Below the pieces are notes generated by a model, which was not told the DNA's origin, made no database searches, and saw only the letters and a program-made list of their open reading frames with translations. Of a DNA stretch of 64,000 nt, positions 48,180-59,620 are shown one piece after another (position 1 is the first letter of the stretch; each line of letters opens with the position of its first letter). A program made the translations under genes and the position numbers. Source of the stretch: Corythucha ciliata (lineage: Eukaryota > Arthropoda > Insecta > Hemiptera > Tingidae); assembly GCA_038030265.1 (NCBI GenBank), contig CM075937.1:14322001-14386000 (forward strand), given 5' to 3'.

Positions 48180-49460
48180 CCTAGATACCAACGTGAATTT
48201 CAAATCTAAAAAACCTTCGTCAACGATCACCAAAAAAAAAAAAAAAAAAAAAAAAAATCATTTCTCCGACTTCGCTCACTAACAAACCAATTTAACGGAT
48301 TTTTTAATGCTGAAAACCCAATTTCAGGGGGGGGGGGGGCTAATTCAAAAACTGTTTTCGGCGATATTCAACATTAAAAAACCATATTCGCAGGTGCAGG
48401 GGATTGATAAAAAATCGATTTCCCGGATTTCGCTCTTTCATTAAAACCAATTCCGCAAATTTTTCTACATTTCTGGTTCGCTGAAAGCTCAATTTTACTA
48501 GTTTTGTTAAAAAAAAAAAAAAAATCACAGGGTTGCATTGTTCAAAACTAAATTTCGTGAATTATGAACTATACCTACCCGCACAACTGGTCCTTCTAAT
48601 AAAACAAGTTTCTCGGATTTCACGCACTAAAAGACTAATTTTGCGGATTTATATCACCAAAAAGCACTTTTCGCAGGTCTGGCTCACTAAAAAAATCACT
48701 AACGCGAGGTTGACTTCTTCAAAAACCACTATCGCGGATTTTGGACAGGGCAGTTGCCTAATTCAAAAACCAATTTCGTGTGGTTTCCACAGTCAAAAAC
48801 CAATTTCGCGGATTTTGATGATTGTGTTCGTGAGACTGGTACACTTGAACACTAATTTCGCGGGGTTGGCTCACTCAAAAACCGATTTCTCAAATAAAAT
48901 CACCGAATTCACAGATTTTAAGTGACGAAAACCTGGGAATGCCTAGTAAAAATTATTTCAAATTCCAGTAGCCTCTTTCAAGGAGTTTTCATGTCCTATT
49001 TCCACTCTGGTTTTGCCCTCTGGAAACAACCTTTTTTGCGGACCTGGCCCTCTATCTAAAATCCAGAAATTCGTCGACTTTCTGCTTGCTGAAACCGCAA
49101 TTTCCCGAGTCTCCTCAATGAAAAACAATTACACAAAAACAAAAACAAATTGCTCACACTAATTGACTATTTTCGCTATTTTTGTTCACTAACACCAATT
49201 TCAGGCACTTTCGAAGTCAACATAGTACACGGATTTGGCACTCCCAGAGCCCATGGTCTCTTTCTAAAAAAAAAAGGCGGATATGGCAAGTAGACTACCT
49301 CAAAAAGCCAACTTCACGGTATTTCACACTTATTGTTTCCATAGTTGAAATTTCCATCGTGTTGAATGAGCCATTTTCTGGGTCTGATTGCTTTCAAAAA
49401 CAAAATTTTGCAAGGCTCGTTCAAAAATCAATTTCGCGGAGTTTGCTACCGTTCAACCAA
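48180..49460 (+). repeat. Family E degenerate tandem repeat (~32-bp unit)
   Basis: Units follow CCAATTTCGCGGATTTTG then CTCACTCAAAAA. Clear copies lie at about 48650-48910 and 49420-49450. An A26 run lies near 48231-48257 and a G13 run at 48327-48339. The 130-codon frame at 48533-48925 is an open frame through the repeat. Confidence 0.8.
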
Positions 49461-49499
49461 ACTTTCCGGGCAGTGGCCCGCACTTGAAAATAACTTAAA

Positions 49500-49690
49500 A
49501 ATAATAATAATAATAATTTATTGCTATCGCCGCTAGGCATTACAACGTCAATACAATATGTGGTCAATATAATATATAATATGGTGCCGTGCGTCTCAAA
49601 GGTTTTTGAGATCATCCTAAGTAATCAGTTTGTCGATTACTTGGAAGCCTCAGGGTTGCTAACCGACGCGCAGTTTGGGTTTCTTGCAAT
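49500..49690 (+). pseudogene. Short reverse-transcriptase fragment of a non-LTR element
   Basis: 49577-49684 encodes VPCVSKVFEIILSNQF and then GLLTDAQFGF, matching the SKxxExxL...Q(F/Y)GF block near the start of the RT palm of LINEs. It is preceded by an AAT-rich microsatellite (49500-49519) with ATTTATTGCTATCGCCGC, which may be the tail of another retroelement on the opposite strand. Only about 35 codons survive. Confidence 0.75.
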
Positions 49691-49719
49691 GAATTTGTGT
49701 TTTTCCTGATTTGAGCCGC

Positions 49720-50890
49720 TAATGAGCAATTTTACCCGTGAATTATCGCTATGTTTTTTTAATTTTAGCCCCGAAGTTGTCTACAGAAAACGCGACTTGC
49801 CATTTACACAATTTATTTCTGTGAAATATTAAATGTTCTCAATTTAACCCCATAAATAGCTATTTTTCTTGATTTCTACCGTGAATAAGCGTCACCTAAT
49901 TTTTGCCCCCTATTGAGCCATCAACGAGAGTTTTGATTCCTCATTTTCGCTGCGACTTCACGCTTCTTCTGAATTTTAGCCCGCAAATTAGCGCATTATC
50001 CTCTTTTAGCCGTGGATCAGCGATTTCGTTCACTTTCAGCCACGAAATTACCTTTAGAAGCCGCATTGCGCGTTTTCTCCATTTTAACCGCGAATTACAA
50101 TTTTTTCCTCACACCAGCGCTTCTTAATTTTACCTGTGAATTACCGATTTCTCCCGATTTTAGCCGCGAATTAGTGTTTTTGCCATTTTATCGATTTTTC
50201 ATCATTTTAGCCGTGAATGAGCGATTTATCTTAATTTTCCATTAAATTCGTGTTTTTCCTTACTTCAGTCGCTAATTAGCGATTTTCTCAACTTCATCCA
50301 TGAATTAGTAACTTTTCTAAACTTTATTAGCTGCGAATTAACGAGATTTGTTTCACTTTTAGAGCTATGGATTAACATTTGTTCGCAGTTTGAGCATCGA
50401 ACATCGAGCATTGAGCATCGAAGCTGCAAATTTTCGTTTCCATACTTCTAGCCACTGACGCTTTGTTTGTTTTGTTTTGTTTTTTTCTTCAATTTATAAT
50501 CCACTTTAGCTGTAAATACTTACGTGATTCTAGCTGCTAAAGGGTGTTTTACCCCAATTTTATCCATGAATTCGCTTGTTTCGTAATTTCAAACGCAAAT
50601 TACTGTTTTTTACACTTCATCCCCGATTTTAGAGATTTTTCTCAATTTTAGCCGTAAAGTAACGTTTTACGTCGCGAATTAGCAATGTATTTTTTTTAAC
50701 TTTATCCGTGATTTAGCACTTTTCTCACTTCTGTCAGTGAATTCTCCGTGACTATTTTTCTCAATAATTTCAGCGTCTTTTGTGATTTAGCCATTTATCT
50801 CCATTTCAGTCGCAAATTGGCGTTATTTTCAATTTTGGTCTAGATTAAGTGAGCACTTATAGCGGGGGATCAGCCGCTCATGAGGAGGAG
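49720..50890 (-). repeat. Family A array, inverted orientation
   Basis: CTCAATTTTAGCCGCGAATT and GCGATTTTTCTC phrases recur about 35 times. Complementary marker units occur near 49771 and 50041 (CCACGAAATTACCTTTAGAA). Confidence 0.85.
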
Positions 50891-50894
50891 CGAA

Positions 50895-51050
50895 TTGTAT
50901 AGCGTTTTCCATTTGCAAAAAAATCCGAGGGGCGCCAAAATTCAACATTAAAAAGGATAATTTACTGCTGCAGGCCATAGTCGGGCCATTGTGAAAGGCT
51001 CTAAGGCGGACCAGTTCTTGGCCCGCGGGCCCTGGGGTTGGCCACCCCTG
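50895..51050. mobile_element. MITE/hAT terminus inside family A
   Basis: It ends in GGTTGGCCACCCCTG with CTTGGCCCGCGGGCC just inside; read inward, CAGGGGTGGCCAACC is a classic hAT terminus. The next bases, CTCTAGAA (51051-51058), fit the usual hAT target preference for TCTAGA. The left part starts TATAGCGTTTTCCATTTGCA, shared with the palindrome at 41395. A matching left hAT end was not found, so the element is broken or composite. Confidence 0.75.
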
Positions 51051-51059
51051 CTCTAGAAC

Positions 51060-51480
51060 AAAGAAGAAATTGTAATTTTTAAGCGGCGTCATACTATAGC
51101 TTTTCCCTGATTTTAGCCACAAATAGACACTATTTCTACACCCTATTTGCCAATTATCGCCTAAGATCAGTTCTAGCCGTAAACTGAAGACTTTCTCAAT
51201 TTTAACCGCGAATGAGTGTTTTTTTGTAAATTGTACCCGTGAAATAGCGCTTCTCTCAATTTGGGCAGCTGGCAACGTTTTTCTCAATTTTAGCCGCACA
51301 GTAGCGTTTTTATCCCGGAAATAAGCGATTTTTCTCAGTCTTAGTCACGAATTGGCGTTTTTGAGAGAGAGAGAGCCGTTCATTACAGCGTTTTAGCAGC
51401 AAATTAGCATTTTTCTCAATTCGAGCTGAAAATTAGCGTTTTTCTCAATTTTAGCCGCGCTAATCAGTGATATTTCAGAA
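51060..51480 (-). repeat. Family A array, inverted orientation, continuing
   Basis: TTTCTCAATTTTAGCCGC units resume after the hAT-like terminus. Together with 49720-50890 they make one inverted array split by an insertion. It ends just before a long T-run. Confidence 0.8.
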
Positions 51481-51490
51481 TAAGCCGGCT

Positions 51491-51491
<1 letters not shown>

Positions 51492-51534
<43 letters not shown>
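51492..51534 (+). repeat. Poly(T) run of 43
   Basis: An uninterrupted T43 tract. It could be the tail of a minus-strand retroelement, but no coding remnant follows it on the right. It lies between an inverted family A array and a forward block at 51700. Confidence 0.9.
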
Positions 51535-51535
<1 letters not shown>

Positions 51536-51699
51536 ACAAGAAAGCTTTGGGAAAATGGTTTTGAATGGGCCATCTCAGCGAGATTTCTTTTTTTTTAGAA
51601 GTATCGGGCCCCTAAACCTGAAATAGCAGTCTCAAACGAGCGAAGCTCGCGAAGATAGCTTTTTGAATGGGTCAACAGGGCAACATTTGTTTTTGAGAC

Positions 51700-51880
51700 A
51701 GCGAGGAAACTCACCACAGCGAAATTGCTCATTAGCGGCTTAAAATCAGGAAAAACACAAATTCATTGCAAGAAAAATCGCTAGTTCGTGGCTAAAAGAG
51801 AGATAAATCGCTAATTCACCGATAAAACTGAGAAGAAAGGATGAAGCGTGAAAAAAACGCTAATTCGCGGATTCTGAATG
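51700..51880 (+). repeat. Family A block, forward orientation
   Basis: CTAGTTCGTGGCTAAAAG, CTAATTCACCGATAAAACTG and GCTAATTCGCGGATTCTG units. The marker unit GATTCTGAATGCAATTTC is at about 51869. Confidence 0.75.
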
Positions 51881-52130
51881 CAATTTCTCGGAGGTATTGG
51901 TGAAAGATTCGCCCGGGGCGCAAAATGGCCATGTTCATTCCTTAGCTGTGTTAATCGTGTTGATCATGGTCCTTCGCAGGCTGGACCCCCTCACCAGTGT
52001 TTCAAGCTCCTGTTTCAAGTTGGTGGAAAACTCATTTAGTGAGCTTTATTTGAGTTCAGTTTCTTCGTTTCTATGGCCTTCCCCATCTGTTCGGAATTCA
52101 GCACTTAACATTTTTCATGAATACCCCTGA

Positions 52131-54163
52131 TAGACCAGTCAATATAGACACAAAAATCGGGGTAAATCGCAAACATGCATGTAATTGATTTTTTTGTTGC
52201 GTGTTGTTAGGACCAATGAGAGCAGTTATTACTCAAGTTTGCAACCCCCAAAACCTTGTGTTTAACTCATGGCACTCGAAAAACTAAAAAATTTCATCAC
52301 TTTTTCTGGTTTTTTAAACAAAAATACCAGAAGAAAGAGTTTTTCGAGCATGGCCACAGTATACATTGTTAAAGCCAACTAAATTTGCTACAATTTAAGC
52401 CATGCCCGAGCATCCTGGGTCTGTTAGTTCAGGAAATACAGTCAATCAACAAAATACCTAATCTCGCCAAAAAGCGAGATTTTATTGGTAGGGTAATTTT
52501 CAAGACCCGTAGCACTCAAATACACGGTGATTGGTACTTGGGTGAACAAAATGAGAGGGGTGATTGTACACCAAAAATGCAACAAAAAATGTCCTATGAT
52601 CAGATTTCCATTCCTAGTTCAGATAATCAATTTGTTGTTTTTTAGCACATCACGGGTTTTCGCAACAAAAACATCTGTAACATGGGAAGTAAGCGTCCTA
52701 GGTTAAATCCAACGACACCACTGAAAAGAGCACTCTTTTTTGTGTGTGAGTAAAGACATTTTATCTAATGATAGCGAAAGATTCTTTGAGTAAACTAGGA
52801 AAATATTAGGATGTTTATAAAAATTTCAGTTTTTGACAACTGTTCAAAGCTAGATTACATTAGCCATGGTGCTCCCAGCACCTGGCAAGTTCCTCTAAAA
52901 CTGTATGAAGTAACTCAGTTTAATACTTCATGCTTATTTTACTCCTGTCCTTTTCTTGATTCCGGTCCAATTTCTTGATAAAAATCATTGTTATACCAAA
53001 AAATGAGGCAATTAGGCCCATTTTGAGTGCCTACAAGAAGATCAAGAGCAATTCCCAAAACTTTTTTTTTCAGCTTAATTCACTTTTCCTATGCTCATCT
53101 ATGAGAAAAGACAAATAAAAGTGGAATAAGCTGAAAAAAATGTCTTGAAATAGCTTTCGTATCTTCTTTTAGGCACTCAAAATGGGCCTGATTGCCTCAT
53201 TTTTTGGTATAACAATGGATTTTTCTCAAAACATTGCGAAGCACAGGAGTAAAATAAGCATGAAGTATTAAACCAAGTTACTTCATACAGTTTTAGAGGA
53301 ATTGCCAGGTGCTGGGAGCACCATGGCTAATGTAGTCTAGCTTTGAACAGTTGTCAAAAACTGAAATTTTTATAAACATCCTAATATTTTCCCAGTTTAC
53401 TCCAAGAATCTTTCGCTAACTTTGGACAAAATGTCCTAACTCACACAGAAAAAAGTGTGCTCTTCTCATTGTTGTCCTTGGATTTAACCTAGGACGCATG
53501 CTTCTCAAGTTACAGCTGTTTTCGTTGCGAAAACCAGTGATGTGCTGAAAAACGTGAAAAAATCTATTATCTCGACTAGGAAAGGAAATCGGACCCTAGG
53601 TCATAAGACAATTTTTGTTGCATTTTGGATGTTTAATAACCCCTATTATTTTGCTCGACCAAGTACCAGTCACCCTGTCCTATAGAATATCAACGCGAAA
53701 ACAAATTTTAGGCAATAGCGTCAGATTCAAATTGAGCTACTGCCTAAGAATTATTCTCGCGTGAATATTCTGTAGGACCAATGTTTGAGTGCTACGGGTC
53801 TTGAAAAATAACCTTATCAATAAAATCTCGCTTTTTGGCGATATTACCTATTTCTTAATCGGCTGTATCTCCGAAAATAACAAACGTAGGACGCTCGGAC
53901 TGGGCTTAAATTGTAGCAAATTTAGTTGGCTTCAACAATGTATACTGTGGTCATGCTCGAAAAACGCTTTCTTCTGGTACTTTTGTTTAACAACCTAAAA
54001 AATTGATGGAATTTCCTGGTTTTTCTAGTGCCACCAGTTGAGCACAAGGTTTTGAAGGTTGCAAACTTGAGTATAAACTGCTCTCATTGGCCCTAACAAT
54101 GTGCAAAAGAAAAAACAATTACATGCATATTTGCGATGTTTGATGTTCATATTGACTGGCCTA
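52131..54163. mobile_element. Giant palindromic (foldback-type) element, 2.03 kb
   Basis: The left end TAGACCAGTCAATAT is mirrored by ATATTGACTGGCCTA at the right end. The mirror continues across the whole element: GAGAGCAGTTATTACTCAAG against CTTGAGTATAAACTGCTCTC, GCTAGATTACATTAGCCATG against CATGGCTAATGTAGTCTAGC, and GAGGCAATTAGGCCCATTTT against AAAATGGGCCTGATTGCCTC. Arms are about 960 and 1050 bp around a spacer near 53090-53120. Substitutions and small gaps separate the arms, so it is not an assembly fold-over of one strand. No transposase or other domain is seen in the short frames of either arm. It resembles foldback or long-TIR elements; the superfamily is not identified. Confidence 0.92.
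53677..53777. mobile_element. Small palindromic element nested in one arm of the giant palindrome
   Basis: GTCCTATAGAATATCAACGC then TTTTAGGCAATAGC is mirrored by GCTACTGCCTAAGAATTATT then CGCGTGAATATTCTGTAGG. The corresponding site in the left arm (about 52520, ACACGGTGATTGGTACTTGG) lacks it, so it inserted after the large palindrome formed. Confidence 0.88.
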
Positions 54164-54184
54164 TAATGTTATGATTTTTTTTTA

Positions 54185-54400
54185 GATTTTAGCCACGAAT
54201 TAGCAATTTCTTTCGCTTTACGTGAATTATCACTGGCTGTTGGAAACCGTGAATTTTCTCTATTTTGGCTGTGAATGAGCGATTTTTCTCAATTTTAGCC
54301 GCGAATTAGCACTTTGTCTCGTTTATAGTCCTGAACATGCCCCCGGAAAAAGCGAATGTCCGATTTTTCAATTTCAGCTATGATTGAGCGCTATTGATGA
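54185..54400 (-). repeat. Family A block, inverted orientation
   Basis: TTTTAGCCACGAATTAGCAA and CTCAATTTTAGCCGCGAATT units. It lies opposite in orientation to the forward block at 51700-51880 on the other side of the giant palindrome. Confidence 0.75.
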
Positions 54401-54435
54401 TGAGTATCTTGGTTCCCATGTTGTGGAAAAAATCT

Positions 54436-54572
54436 GGGGCCTTATTCTCTAACGAAATAGAAACATTGCTTTGGTAAAAACAATGAATCTCGTTCATGAA
54501 ATTAAGAAAACTGAACGGAAACATGATTTGTGAAAAAAGCAATGATGAAAAAATTTAGTGAATAAGGCCTCA
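54436..54572. mobile_element. Palindromic MITE with GGCCTTATTC termini
   Basis: GGGGCCTTATTCTCTAACG at the left is mirrored by TTTAGTGAATAAGGCCTC at the right, with looser inner arms (AATAGAAACATTGCTTTG against CAATGATGAAAAAA). No clear target duplication is seen. Confidence 0.7.
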
Positions 54573-54577
54573 TATTA

Positions 54578-54619
54578 ATCCGGGGGCCCGCCTAAAGACG
54601 GCACTGGCTACGCCCCTGC
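54578..54619. mobile_element. Solo hAT-like terminus
   Basis: Read inward from 54619, CAGGGGCGTAGCCAGTGCCG is a common hAT end. The other end was not found within the surrounding repeats, so this is a broken copy or the edge of a composite. Confidence 0.55.
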
Positions 54620-54629
54620 ATATCCCTTG

Positions 54630-56940
54630 GGGTCCCTAGCCTCGGTCAACGTACTTGATTACAAATTTGAGGTCCAGATAAGTAAAATTATGGCAATTCA
54701 AGATGAAGGAAAGGAGAGGGTGTAATTCAATAAGACAGCAACAGTTGGCCAACAACCACGCAACATAATTCTACCGTAGGAAAAAAAAAAAAAAAAAACG
54801 CACTTCAAAAGAAACCTTTTCCACCCTAATTCAACATTTCAAAATAAAAAATTGGATTGGCGACTCTCGGGGATTAATCGTCAAAAGAATCCCGACCATC
54901 CCTCTCTCTCGAGCCAACCACCACAGTCACACCCCCCGGTTGGTCTGTCTGCTAATTATTTTCAGTCAATGAACCGAATTTGAACACAAACACTAAAAAA
55001 CCCACCCCGCTAGTAAAGGGGAGAAGAGCATTTCAACAAACTACAAAGGAAGTTGGAGTGAGAGCGAAAATGATCAAACGGTGGAGAGGTCTTGAAAAAA
55101 AAGGGGAAAACAAAAGGTTCCCTCAAGCCTCCCCAAAAATAGAAACTTTGTTTTCTAATTCAACCTTCGGTCAAATTCTTGGATAGTTTCTTCAAGTTTT
55201 TTTTTTTTTTTTTTTTTTAACTTCTTAAATTGCTCCGCCTTTACACCCTAACGTGAAGGATCAAAGAGAGAGTGTCTTTGATGTCCTAACTTCACTGTAA
55301 TGAATGAATGGTGTGAAAAATGATGTTCTGACAACAGTTACAAACGATTGCGGGGAATTAATGCCGAAAACCCTTTCTATATGTCAAGAAAAATGTTATA
55401 TTTAGCCGCAGAAGAAAGAAAATGATTGACTAATTGCGAATTTACCTTTGAGGTACCTGTTCCTTTGATGTTGTTTGATCTGACGGGATTCAATTCGTGA
55501 CCGCACATCACACGTAAGCATGTTTTTACTTTTACCGAGAGAATAATCAATTCGAACTTATTTAAACTGGCCAGTCCAACTCTCGACCGTTTGAAACGCG
55601 AATTTTCAGGAATTTTAAGCACGCTAATCAACAGAAAACGACCAAGTTCCAGTCACATAACCGATAGCGAGAAAACTTCAAAGCCGAGATAAAAGGGGAA
55701 GTTACAAAGAGAACTACTTAGCAAGGGACATGTTCAAAAGGAATGGCGACTCAAGTGCGCTCTGCCAGGAGCCTGAACAACTAAGAATGGAACTTGTGGA
55801 ATGACAGACAAAAAAATGTTTGGAAAAAATTAAAGGAAGAGAAACGAACTGAAACCGAATTTCACTTCCCTGGCTTAATTTTTTGAAACTTGAGAAAATG
55901 AGGGCTAAATTATGCTAATTAAATTTTGAAAATCTTTCAAATATGTATGCCATTATTGCAGTGGCTCACTAACCGTTGAGCTTGAATGCTCGGAATAGGT
56001 ATGTACTATTCAATAAAAATCAAAAACTTAGGGAAAAGCCAAATATCAAAATATTGGCGATTTCTATCACTTGCATAGCACATAGGTACACTGGTCATTT
56101 ACCTATTTATAACGTACAAAATTTAAATATCAGGAAACGCTTAGTTCCTTAAAATGAGCGCAGCACAATCCCTGCCACAACAGGCCCAACAAGATTTTAT
56201 TTCGCAAAAAAACCCGTAGAATGCGACGCTGTCGCTCACTCCCACATCTTTACCAGCTGATCAATGTCAAAACAGCTGGCACTCCCCCCCCCCCTGTTCA
56301 AGTTGTGTGTTCTCAAACATTCAATTCTCTTCCTTGTTGTTGTTTATAATGTTGTTCTCAGGAGTTTTTACGTCAATTTTTTAAATTATTTAACGATATC
56401 TGCCACAATTGTAATTGAATGGAATCCGTCGAGAGTTCAAATTGCGCATTTTAAGCTTCGCACTGAAAAATATTGCGGAGGGTCTCTCGTCTGGAAGTGA
56501 AAGTGTTTCTTCGTTTAACCGAGAAACCTAACAGACGGATTGATCAAAAAGTATCACTGGCAAGTCATCTCGCCCACTTGACACTCATCAGGTAGTAAAT
56601 GATGTCATAAAATTAATTATTTTTGTTCGATTCCGAACTTTATTGTCACGTATGTATTTTATTGATATCTCACTGATATTTCTCAACAGTTCCTGATAAA
56701 TTCGCAGAAACTGAATCACTCTCTATTTTTTTCTCATTCAACGTCATTGAAATTTGTCATTTTTGATTGGGATGCTAGGTAAGGATTTTTCGGCTTTGCC
56801 CTCTTGAAAACTAGAAGAAACAGCAGGTCCGAACGCAGGAGGTCAAATTCCAAGTCATGCCAGTTTCAAGGACTCTACAATTTCACATTGTTGCCTGATC
56901 CCCCCCCCCCCCAGAATCTTGCTTCGTGCTTCCTCAGGGC
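54630..56940. other. AT-rich spacer or intron, no gene recognised
   Basis: It contains an A-tract near 54780-54798, a T-tract near 55198-55218, and C runs at 56284-56294 (C11) and 56900-56912 (C13). The minus-strand frame at 55377-55631 includes CGHELNPVRSNNIKGTGTSK, which I could not assign to a family. Confidence 0.4.
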
Positions 56941-56970
56941 TAGTTTAAGGTCTGTTCCAGCAAGGTGTTT

Positions 56971-57071
56971 GGAACATGTTCGGAGCAGAGTTAGCGTGGA
57001 ACCAGCCAATAACATTTAAGTTGATTGCATTTTACTGGCTGGTCTCATGGCAACTCTGCTCCGAACATGTT
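56971..57071. mobile_element. Palindromic MITE, ~100 bp
   Basis: GGAACATGTTCGGAGCAGAG then TTAGCGTGGAACCAGCC at the left is mirrored by GGCTGGTCTCATGGCAACTC then TGCTCCGAACATGTTC at the right. The centre is near 57020. Confidence 0.85.
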
Positions 57072-57720
57072 CAATTGGGTTGAATTCGTGTTTCCAGCTC
57101 ACTGTAATTTTCGTAAAAACAATGACGGACGGAAAAAGCTTACTAGAGATAAGTAATGACTGCAAATTCAAGGCTGTTACTAGTGGCATCACTTGAAATG
57201 GGGCATTAGCCGGCTGAGGCTTTTATTTATTTTTAACGTGAATAAGTTAAAGAACCGAGCACAGTTGGGGTAAATATTGACTCCTTTTGCGCACCACCGG
57301 TACAAAACACTCCACATCTATTCAACTGCCCAGTCTCCATAGTTGCTTGGTGCTCCGTGAAAGAAATCGTGGCTTCAGGTCTACCAAGAGGCACTAAAAC
57401 CGCACAAAATGATCCATTGCAGATCAGGGCACCCCCGAGAGCTATCTATAACAGTATAACGACTGTTAGTTGGTAGGAGGAGGCATAAAAACGACAATGA
57501 AGTTGACCGCAAGCTGAGTCTTGAGCGATGCCATGGCTCTCTTTTGTAGGCAAAACAGTTTAAGAACTGGCCAGAGCGTGCCAGGGGCTGCGGGTTGCAT
57601 CCCACATCCGGTCAGTGTTCCACGCAAACACGCTCCGTTCCTCCAGACGCCAAGTGTAAGCTGGAAGAATTTGACAGAGCCAACCTCACGGAATTAAAGT
57701 GTTTTGATTAACCAAAGGAT
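57072..57720. other. Spacer, possibly containing an unclassified dispersed element
   Basis: Less AT-rich than its surroundings. The minus-strand frame at 57381-57605 begins in GGGATGCAACCCGCAGCCCC, which has the look of a SINE or MITE head, but no boundaries were found. No gene is called. Confidence 0.3.
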
Positions 57721-58510
57721 AAAAAATTGTTTTTTTATTGAACCAACCCCAAAATTGGTATTTTGAGTATGCCAAGCTCCGCGAATTGTGTTGTTTGAAG
57801 ATACTAACCCTCAAGACTGATTTTTTGAACGACTAAAGTCCTTGAGACTGGTTTATTGAAGCGCAAAACCTATGAAGTTGGTTCTACTCAGAGTCAATCC
57901 TCGAAGTTAGGGGTTTCTGGAGTTAAACCCATGAAAGTGCGTTTTGAAAAACCGGACCCTCAAAGGTTGTGTTTTTCATGTAAGCCAAGCCAAGCTCATG
58001 ACTTTTTTTTTCTTCTGCGGAGTCAAACCCTCAAAATGGTTTTTTTCAACTATTATAAAATCGTTGAATGCAACGGCAGACGCAAGGAAATACCCACCGT
58101 CATGAGCCCGTCTATAACCGACAAGTAATAGTCTTGAAAATGTCTGTTTTTCATCGTTTACATTGTTTTAGGGTCTATTTCGTTTCTATCAAAATTAAAT
58201 GCCAAAATTCTTGGTCCCCCCCCCCACCCACAAATGCCTCCGCAAGTCACTCCACCCGCACGTCAAAGTTGTTTTTTATGCAAAACTGAACATGAGCATA
58301 AGTAATAACGCAAACAATGTAATATTTTGCAAAAACCTGATGAAAAATCGTTCAATATTAGGACTCCTTGGCCAAGCTCATGACTTTTTTTTCTTCTGCG
58401 GAGTCAAACCCTCAAAATTGTTTTTTTCAACGATTAAACCCCACGAAATCGGTTTCTTGAAGACACATTCTCGTGAAGTTGGTTCTCTCCGGAATACCCC
58501 CTCCCCCCCA
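57720..58510 (+). repeat. Family F degenerate repeat, with a 60-bp internal direct repeat
   Basis: Units follow ACCCTCAAAATTGGTTTTTTG then AACGACTAA at 57720-58050 and 58372-58500. The segment CCAAGCTCATGACTTTTTT through TCAAAACCC-type text to TTTTTTCAAC is nearly identical at 57990-58050 and 58372-58431. The intervening 58051-58371 is non-tandem and includes a C10 run at 58216-58225. Confidence 0.7.
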
Positions 58511-58756
58511 TCATTGATCGTTCATCATATTGGCTTAATTATTACTGCAAATCTAGCTCACAGAGACTATGAAACTGCTGATTTTTGCTCCGAGAAACAT
58601 TCCCACGCCAAGAATCTGTTTATTCCGAATATTCGAATATGTTAAATAGGGCATGGTCCTTCCCCGTTCCCTGGTAAATTGAATACGATGTTTGGGAGAA
58701 AATTTCCCCGAGAACCCTGAAAGTTTTCCCTACCCTAAGCCCTGGATGATTTCCGA

Positions 58757-58861
58757 TTGAGGCGAGTAGCGCGACACTCGCATATTTTTATGGTGGGGGG
58801 GGGGGGCATCAACCTTGGCCACTGCTCCGGGCATCAAAATGTCACGCTACGCCCCCGTCTG
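58757..58861. mobile_element. Short inverted-repeat element with hAT-like right end
   Basis: GAGGCGAGTAGCGCGACACT at the left faces the complement of GTCACGCTACGCCCCCGTCT at the right. The interior is mainly a G12 run (58795-58806). The arms are imperfect and no target duplication is evident. Confidence 0.5.
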
Positions 58862-59620
58862 TTACAACCGCGCAAAATAGGGATGATTACATCAGAGACG
58901 CGTTTATTTATGGCCTTCAGTCTCCTGAAATTCCACAACGTCTCCTCGAAAATTCTTCTCTGACTTTGGAACAAGCGTCCCAGGGTGCCCGTTCGTTGGA
59001 ACTTGCTCATTTACAATCTCTTTCGTTCAATTCATTTCCTACAGTAAATGTAGCGTTGTCCGATCTCCGGTTTTCGCCCGGACCTTGGGACCCGATCTCC
59101 GGTCTCCGGCCGGGCCGATAATATCTCCGGGCCAAAAAACTCTTTGGCTCGAGTTCAGGAAGTAAAAAAAAATCCTTTCCTTAAAAAAAAATAAATAAAA
59201 AAATGACCGTATAAAATTTTTCAGTGCTCCGACCCCTCCGATTTCATGCTGGTTAAAGGGTAACATGGGCTGTAGCCCGTTCCATATTCATCGTGGAAAA
59301 CTACTTTACATACAAAATTTGTTGGAAATTTATCGCTCAACAAGTTTCGTGAGTGTAGATTTTCTTCGAAAGTGACTCATTTTCAGGATATTTAGAAGAA
59401 ACTAAAAGAAGTACCAACAAATTTCGGTTTTTGGGCTGCCAAAAAATTGTTCGAGCTTTCGAGTGTTAGCATTTTTTTTTTCTCGAACATTTCTGACATA
59501 TGTATAAAAATACAAGATGGCAAAACAAATCCCGTAGGGAACATGGAAGTAAAAGGAGTTTTTTTGGCTGCGTTGTAGCAATTCGCATGGAAATTTTACG
59601 AGAAATCCTAACAAAATAGT

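Noticed and set aside
50829..51299. 156-codon minus-strand open frame, the longest in the window
   Set aside because: It runs through inverted family A repeats and a hAT-like terminus, so its length is a by-product of repeat composition; no domain is seen.
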